Shown here piece after piece: positions 52,609-57,600 of a stretch of 57,600 bases of DNA. Both the position numbers and the translations under genes were made by a program. The notes beneath the pieces are model-generated. The model saw nothing but the letters and a program-made list of their open reading frames with translations, ran no database searches and was not told where the DNA came from. The stretch is from Promethearchaeota archaeon (GTDB lineage: Archaea; Asgardarchaeota; Lokiarchaeia; Sigyniarchaeales; SOKP01). Location: NCBI GenBank assembly GCA_013375475.1, contig JABXKD010000009.1, positions 1 to 57,600 on the forward strand, written 5' to 3'. Every line of letters begins with the position of its first letter. The stretch's first letter is position 1.

Positions 52609-53904
52609 TTAACTTAATATTAAAGTATAAAGCATCGTATATCCTAAAATTATAAAAAAATGAATCATTGCGAAAAAGGCACCGTTTTTTAGTAAACGTC
52701 TGTAATTCAAATTTTCCACTTTATACTTTTTTGCTAAAGTTAGGGTAAGAAGATCACAGGCTGAACCTTGTGGTAAAAAATTGCCCGCCATATTAACACC
52801 ACTTATAAAAGCAATGATTATCGGATTAGGAAAGAAACCCTTGCCTATGAATACCGAGAAAATCGGGAGAAGAATAATGGTAACAGGTGTACCGGCAAGA
52901 AAAGCAGACAGTAGAGAAGATATACCTAATGTTATCAATACTGCTAGATAAATATTGTCATTTAGCAAATTTACCAATCCTGTTGATATTAACTCTGAAA
53001 AACCAAAAAATGATAAAGAATTTGAAAGGATGAACAGAATCGCAAAAACTATGATAATTTTCCATACTATCTCGTTTTTGATGTCCGAGAAACTAGTATC
53101 CTTATATTGAATTAGAAGAAGAATCGCTGCGGATATGATAGCAACAAGGGCAGGGTTGAATCCTAAGAACATAAACGTGAAAGTTGCAAGAACAATTAAA
53201 ATTGTTGTAGTAAAGTATGTTTTACTTCGGATAACGATACTGGGGTCAAGCATTGATATTAGGATCTTCTTGTTCTTTTCAGTTGGCTTTTCTTCTTTTT
53301 TTAAAATTAACCGATCTATCAAGTAAATGGTGGATATTAGTGAAATTAAGAATAAAATGCCCATATTAGCAAAATATTCTAGAAAACCCCATCCAAATTC
53401 CTCACCGATGATGAGGTTTTTTAAACTTGAGATAGGTGTGAGGATAGCACCGACGTTTATCGTAATGGTCATTCCCATCATATAAGTACCTGCAGGAATC
53501 TCTAAAGCTCGGCAGGTTCTGTAAATCAACGGAATTAATATCAATGAAAGGGTTAAGTCCTCAATGAAGGCAACCATAGTGCCTGTAAATAAACAAATAA
53601 TATAGAAAAATAAGCGGTTATCTCCCTTTGTGATATGAATCATTTTAATAGCGAAATATTCCAAAACCCGGTTATGAGTTGCAAAATAGATAACTATTTG
53701 CATGGCAAATATGAAAATTAATGTGTTAAAATTGATAAACCCAAGAATTTCTTCCTCTTTAACATTCCAAATGGTGAGCATTGCAACTACTGCGATTGCT
53801 CCTATAATTAAGGCAATAGGGAAGTAGTCAAATTTATTTTGAGAAAAAAAACCCATTAAAATTGCAAATAAAACCAATATTAAAATGATTGCTGGAAGGT
53901 TCAT
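52609..53904 (-). CDS. ArsB/NhaD-type ion transporter
   Basis: 431-residue integral membrane protein with about eleven to twelve helices, of the ion transporter superfamily (ArsB, NhaD, CitM, SLC13-like). Paired re-entrant features are visible: FIEDLTLSLILIPLIY with an acidic residue, LTPISSLKNLIIG, SAFLAGTPVTIILLPIFS and NFLPQGSACDLLTLTLAKKY. The ion is not determinable: arsenite, sodium/proton or carboxylate are all possible. Its location between rpoD and rpl18e interrupts a usually contiguous archaeal operon. Confidence 0.82.
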   Translation of the reverse strand: MNLPAIILILVLFAILMGFFSQNKFDYFPIALIIGAIAVVAMLTIWNVKEEEILGFINFNTLIFIFAMQIVIYFATHNRVLEYFAIKMIHITKGDNRLFFYIICLFTGTMVAFIEDLTLSLILIPLIYRTCRALEIPAGTYMMGMTITINVGAILTPISSLKNLIIGEEFGWGFLEYFANMGILFLISLISTIYLIDRLILKKEEKPTEKNKKILISMLDPSIVIRSKTYFTTTILIVLATFTFMFLGFNPALVAIISAAILLLIQYKDTSFSDIKNEIVWKIIIVFAILFILSNSLSFFGFSELISTGLVNLLNDNIYLAVLITLGISSLLSAFLAGTPVTIILLPIFSVFIGKGFFPNPIIIAFISGVNMAGNFLPQGSACDLLTLTLAKKYKVENLNYRRLLKNGAFFAMIHFFIILGYTMLYTLILS

Positions 53905-54034
53905 TCAATTAAGTGAAATGGTTTTTATTTTAAAAAAGATCACATTAATTAGGAAGTTATAATTAGTTTTTAGGTTTAGTTCAAGATTGGAAAATATCTT
54001 CGATGTAGCAATAAAACGCAAATTTTTTGAAGAT

Positions 54035-54874
54035 TTATGATTCTACGTCAAGTTCCTCTAAATTTGTGCTAAATTCATCAATCTTCTCATTAAATATCTT
54101 AAAAATCTGGCGAATTAATACTTTAAATTCTAAAACGCCATCGCTTTCTATTGACAGAATGTATACATCTTCTTTAGGATTAACTTTAATTTTATCATCT
54201 GAATTATTCTTACATGACATACATAAATTACATGACTTCCAATAATCCTCTTTTAGTTTTAGAGATTCGTTATTGGTTAATTTAAATAGCTTTTCAGGAC
54301 ACATCTTGACTATTAAGCGATTTTCCTCTGGATCTTTAAATAAATTTCCATCAAATTCAACCAAGGGATAATGTCTATAAGCCACATTTGAAACGGCTTG
54401 CCATTTTGCATGATCTTTAGCTAATCCTAAGATTGCATAGGCTTCGATAATTACCTTATCATTCTTATCAATCTTAACAATTGGGATGTTAGGATCAACC
54501 GGTATTATCTTTGGATCATTTGATTTTAAATCACCAGAGTATATCTCTAAAGGGGTATTAGTGGTATTAGTAATTTCGCAGGTTAAAGAAACTTGGCATA
54601 ACGGACACCCAAATCCACCACATTCGCATTCTTGTGGCAATTTATATACATCTAAATCTGTTTTAAGAGGAATGAGTCCAAGTCTATGAGAAATAATTTC
54701 GTCATATAGCGGAGAATCATTCTTTAAAATAATAACCTCGTCAATTGCCATGACCGGTATCTCTGTAAGTATAATTCGTCTTAGAGCGTTAATCATTTCA
54801 ATTGAGATACCTTCAACTACCAACACTAATTTGTGTTCAGTTTGGTCAAGAACATCAAGTTTTAAGGGGATCAT
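54035..54874 (-). CDS. rpo3: DNA-directed RNA polymerase subunit Rpo3 (RpoD)
   Basis: Assembly platform subunit with Rpo11, homologous to eukaryotic Rpb3/AC40. 279 residues with LVVEGISIEMINALRRIILTEIPVMAI near 18, ISHRLGLIPL near 62, a Cys motif CECGGFGCPLC near 83, and a later ferredoxin-like domain (KMCPEKLF...CNLCMSC near 192-222) supplying four Cys for one [4Fe-4S] cluster. C-terminal dimer helix present. Confidence 0.96.
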   Translation of the reverse strand: MIPLKLDVLDQTEHKLVLVVEGISIEMINALRRIILTEIPVMAIDEVIILKNDSPLYDEIISHRLGLIPLKTDLDVYKLPQECECGGFGCPLCQVSLTCEITNTTNTPLEIYSGDLKSNDPKIIPVDPNIPIVKIDKNDKVIIEAYAILGLAKDHAKWQAVSNVAYRHYPLVEFDGNLFKDPEENRLIVKMCPEKLFKLTNNESLKLKEDYWKSCNLCMSCKNNSDDKIKVNPKEDVYILSIESDGVLEFKVLIRQIFKIFNEKIDEFSTNLEELDVES

Positions 54875-55100
54875 AGTCTTTAACAGCTTTACACTTGTAA
54901 ATAATGCATTAATTACTTGTAGAAATATGCAATTTAAGATAAATTTTACTGTTTAAATTAAAAAAAGGTTTGGTTGACCAATTGATATTAAAATGTATTA
55001 ACATAACATTACTTAATATTCCTAATAAAAGTAATAGCTTGAATAAGTGTGAGTATAATAAATCGAAGTATGACTAATTAATTAAAATAAGAAATAATTA

Positions 55101-56099
55101 TTATCTCGAAATATCTCGCTTTTTAAAGAGAAAATATCCTAAAAGTAATAACCCAATAGCTATTGAGAGTAGAAAAATGAACGATCCTAAAGGTGAATAA
55201 TAATCATTACGAGTAAAAGAGATCTCCCACGTGTACTCATCAAATTCTTGAGTATATAAACCAAACATGTAAAGAAAATACATCATACTCTCAGAAACTC
55301 CCCCTGAAATGATATTCAAAATTCCTATGTACGCATTGAACAAATGATAGGCTAAATCAAAATGGAACAATTGAAATTGGACATATATTGGAACCTCACT
55401 ATCACCTATGTACATATACATAAACATTGGTCGAAAAGTCATTAAAACAAAAAACGTAACGATAACAATTAATAAGGGTAATAATATAGCATTTCGCGTC
55501 TTTTTAAACAAACAGGAAAAACCAAATGCGATGCTCTGAAAGAATAATTGAACTATAAGAGAAAAAAGCAGATTTATAACGAAGAATTCTGCCACACCCT
55601 CAAAAGCATATTTTAATGGGGCGATTAAAGTTATTAGAGATAGCGATGCTATGTTAATTAAAAATCCGAAACAGGTAAGTGCGAGATACTTTGTGACCAA
55701 TATTTCTCCTCTTGAAATTGGCTTACTTATGAGCGTTAGCATCGTTCCAGATTTTAGCTCTTCTGCAATAAGAGGTGCACCAACAACAGTAAGTATGATT
55801 GGGAACATTATACTGTATGTGTAAAAACTGTAAGTTAAACCAAGGTAATCGTTTAACGAAGTGTAATATAACTCAAAACCAGGAGGAATCATAAGAATAG
55901 CCATTAAAGGACCTAAAACCATGAGAATTATAGAAACGAGTAATTTGGGAAATTTAAACATGTCTTTAAATAACGTTTTTTTAAAAAGAATAACGCTTGG
56001 TGTTGTTAAATTCATCATTAACCCCGATTTCTCGTCCTTCATATCTATATTATCCGTAGTTTCTTCCCCAATTTCAGATTTTATAATTTTATGATCCAT
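55101..56099 (-). CDS. ABC-2 type transporter permease
   Basis: 332 residues. About 40 cytoplasmic residues precede six membrane helices of the ABC-2 permease type (YSFYTYSIMFPIILTVVGAP, LIAEELKSGTMLTLISKPIS coupling segment). A large extracytoplasmic loop lies before the last helix. Its start overlaps the ATPase gene end by 11 bp, so the pair is translationally coupled. Exported substrate unknown. Confidence 0.88.
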   Translation of the reverse strand: MDHKIIKSEIGEETTDNIDMKDEKSGLMMNLTTPSVILFKKTLFKDMFKFPKLLVSIILMVLGPLMAILMIPPGFELYYTSLNDYLGLTYSFYTYSIMFPIILTVVGAPLIAEELKSGTMLTLISKPISRGEILVTKYLALTCFGFLINIASLSLITLIAPLKYAFEGVAEFFVINLLFSLIVQLFFQSIAFGFSCLFKKTRNAILLPLLIVIVTFFVLMTFRPMFMYMYIGDSEVPIYVQFQLFHFDLAYHLFNAYIGILNIISGGVSESMMYFLYMFGLYTQEFDEYTWEISFTRNDYYSPLGSFIFLLSIAIGLLLLGYFLFKKRDISR

Positions 56100-57072
56100 T
56101 TCGTTTACCCTCGTCTTTATTTATAATTTCCAAAAATGCATCTTGAAGACTTGATTCGGGTTGATAAAAAGATTTTAGAATTAATTCTTTTTCGATAATT
56201 AATTTTGGTATTTCCTTTTGAAATTGTTCGATATCATTAGTATTGACATAAATTTTTTTTTCTTTTTCATCAATCCAAGCATTTGTTATTATTTTTAATT
56301 CTTTAATCACGGATAGGAATGTCTCATTAGAATTGGTATCAATTACATAGAGATTAGTAAAATTAGAAAACCACTTTTTAACATTTTGTATAGTATCAGT
56401 TAATTTGATCTTCCCCTTATTGATGATGGTGACTCTATCACACATTTGTTCGACTTCAGAAAGCACATGACTTGAAATAAAAATACTCATATCTTTTGAG
56501 ATTTTCCTTACATAATCAATAATTTTTTTTCTTACGAGAGGGTCTAAGTTGCTCGTAGGTTCATCTAAAATTAAGAGTTTAGGATTATGTATTAATCCCG
56601 CTGCTAATCCAATTTTTTGTTTCATACCCATAGAATAAGTCTTGATTTTCCGATCCTTCTCTTCCATCAAATCAAAAAATTTCAGTAAATTCAGTGCTTT
56701 TTGTTTTGCAATGTTTTTAGGAATCGAATTCATACGTGCTAAAAAAATTAAATATGCTAGTCCCGTAAGTTTTTCATAAAAAGCAGGATCTTGAGGGAGA
56801 AATCCTATAAATTCTCTAGCTTTTTTAGTACCAGCTTTTTTACCTTTTAAAAAAGCATTCCCTTCTGTAATTGAAATAGCTCCAATTAACATGTTAATTG
56901 TTGATGTCTTTCCAGCACCATTTGGACCTAAAAATCCATGAACTCCTGACCTCATTGTAAAATCTATTCCATCTACAGCGAGTACTTTTTTTGTACCAGT
57001 TCCATAAACTTTGGTGAGTTTATTTGTCCAAATATAATAATCCTCAATATTATCTTGTTGAATAGATTTCAT
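56089..57072 (-). CDS. ABC transporter ATP-binding protein
   Basis: 327-residue ATPase of an ABC-2 exporter. Walker A GPNGAGKTSTINML near 56, Q-loop FIGFLPQDP, signature YSMGMKQKIGLAAGL near 148, Walker B LLILDEPTSNLDP, and a switch His in ISSHVLSE. The C-terminal about 100 residues form the DUF4162-like accessory domain seen in this group. Functions with the permease at 55101. Confidence 0.93.
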   Translation of the reverse strand: MKSIQQDNIEDYYIWTNKLTKVYGTGTKKVLAVDGIDFTMRSGVHGFLGPNGAGKTSTINMLIGAISITEGNAFLKGKKAGTKKAREFIGFLPQDPAFYEKLTGLAYLIFLARMNSIPKNIAKQKALNLLKFFDLMEEKDRKIKTYSMGMKQKIGLAAGLIHNPKLLILDEPTSNLDPLVRKKIIDYVRKISKDMSIFISSHVLSEVEQMCDRVTIINKGKIKLTDTIQNVKKWFSNFTNLYVIDTNSNETFLSVIKELKIITNAWIDEKEKKIYVNTNDIEQFQKEIPKLIIEKELILKSFYQPESSLQDAFLEIINKDEGKRNGS

Positions 57073-57272
57073 AATTTCATTGTAAATAGGATTTCATTTT
57101 AAGTTATATTATCAAAAATAGCTTTATAAACATTTTTGATTACCGAAACGCACGTTTAGAAATTTAGGCTTAAAAATTTTTAAAATGACAATAGCCTAAT
57201 ACAGGGGGAATTTACCTGAAGAAATGGAATTAAATCTTAATTATTCAAACATTTATAAAATAAAAGAAATAA

Positions 57273-57600
57273 TTAGTAAAATTTCATGTATTCATAAGCT
57301 TTGTTTGGAGATTGAAAACAGTAGTGTATTTCTTGAAACTGTTTTTTAAATTCAACAACTTCTTCTTTAACCTTCTTAGGATCTTTCTTGTCGATTAGTA
57401 AATCTTTGAAGAAATCTGCTATATCTACCATTTCACTTTTACCCATTCCAAGGCGTGTAACTTCTGAGGTTCCCAACCTTAATCCACCGGGATTTTTATA
57501 GTGTCTACCCTGTGCGATATCCCATGGTAAGAGGTTTCTGTTGATAATTATATTTGCATCTTCTAATAACCTCTCAATATCTCCCCCTAAACCAATATAT
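57273..57600 (-). CDS. glyA: Serine hydroxymethyltransferase, C-terminal end (continues beyond window)
   Basis: C-terminal 108 codons of a gene that runs off the right edge. The frame stays open from the TAA at 57273 to base 57600 and reads LPWDIAQGRHYKNPGGLRLG, then TSEVTRLGMGKSEM, the conserved PLP-enzyme segment of archaeal serine hydroxymethyltransferase. The enzyme interconverts serine and glycine with a folate- or methanopterin-type C1 carrier. Confidence 0.85.
   Translation of the reverse strand, partial: YIGLGGDIERLLEDANIIINRNLLPWDIAQGRHYKNPGGLRLGTSEVTRLGMGKSEMVDIADFFKDLLIDKKDPKKVKEEVVEFKKQFQEIHYCFQSPNKAYEYMKFY

Noticed and set aside
1..57600. tRNA, rRNA or CRISPR array
   Set aside because: No cloverleaf-like GC-rich stretch, no rRNA-like segment and no regularly spaced direct repeats were seen in the intergenic sequence.

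Overview
The window comes from an AT-rich archaeal genome, most likely an Asgard (Lokiarchaeia-type) archaeon. The information-processing genes are archaeal: Rpo3/RpoD, eL18-uL13-uS9, aEF1B, an Sm-like protein, a Rio2-type kinase and a Clp1/Grc3-type polynucleotide kinase. They sit beside eukaryote-like signalling and cytoskeletal features: a Ras-like small GTPase with Asgard-style G3 and G4 boxes, a gelsolin-like domain fused to membrane helices, and a PPP-family protein phosphatase. A bacterial-type MutS/endonuclease-MutL pair and a 2-oxoacid:ferredoxin oxidoreductase fit an anaerobic Asgard heterotroph. The taxonomic placement is inference from gene content.

Left block (1-10.2 kb): a minus-strand heterodisulfide-reductase-type operon reads hdrC, hdrB, an FrhB-like F420-binding-type subunit, an HdrA N-module, a canonical-size HdrA, MvhD, then a fused HdrA that repeats the two preceding HdrA modules in one chain and runs off the left edge. 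It is divergent from a small 8-Cys protein. The shared intergenic region holds a dense cluster of YGATCR palindromes between two candidate TATA boxes. Downstream of the Cys-rich gene lies a candidate structured RNA of about 108 nt.

10.6-20.2 kb: dihydrolipoamide dehydrogenase, two tandem Lrp/AsnC paralogs in gene-poor DNA, a short 58-residue Cys protein, a GMP-synthetase PP-loop subunit with an insertion, MsrA, an acyl-CoA synthetase, the small GTPase, and two genes encoding a membrane protein and a winged-helix protein.

20.4-37 kb: a zinc-ribbon protein with aEF1B, MutL and MutS flanking a GT87-like membrane protein, an enoyl-CoA hydratase, a lipase-like hydrolase, and a por locus whose gamma gene is separated from delta-alpha-beta by an opposite-strand PAS histidine kinase. 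These are followed by the gelsolin-like membrane protein, Rio2 and a methyltransferase.

37-57.6 kb: an Sm-like protein, PPP phosphatase, solitary DNA adenine methyltransferase, acidic Cys protein, hydrolase, possibly permuted ATP-grasp protein, Clp1-like kinase, FmdE, Mut7-C nuclease, Gfo/Idh/MocA oxidoreductase, divergent aroC and aroA, the ribosomal-protein trio separated from rpoD by an ion transporter, an ABC-2 exporter, and the end of glyA.

No tRNA, rRNA, CRISPR array or intact insertion sequence was recognised. The strongest candidate for something new is the hdr locus as a unit: paired split and fused HdrA, a divergent Cys-rich protein, a palindrome cluster and the neighbouring structured RNA.
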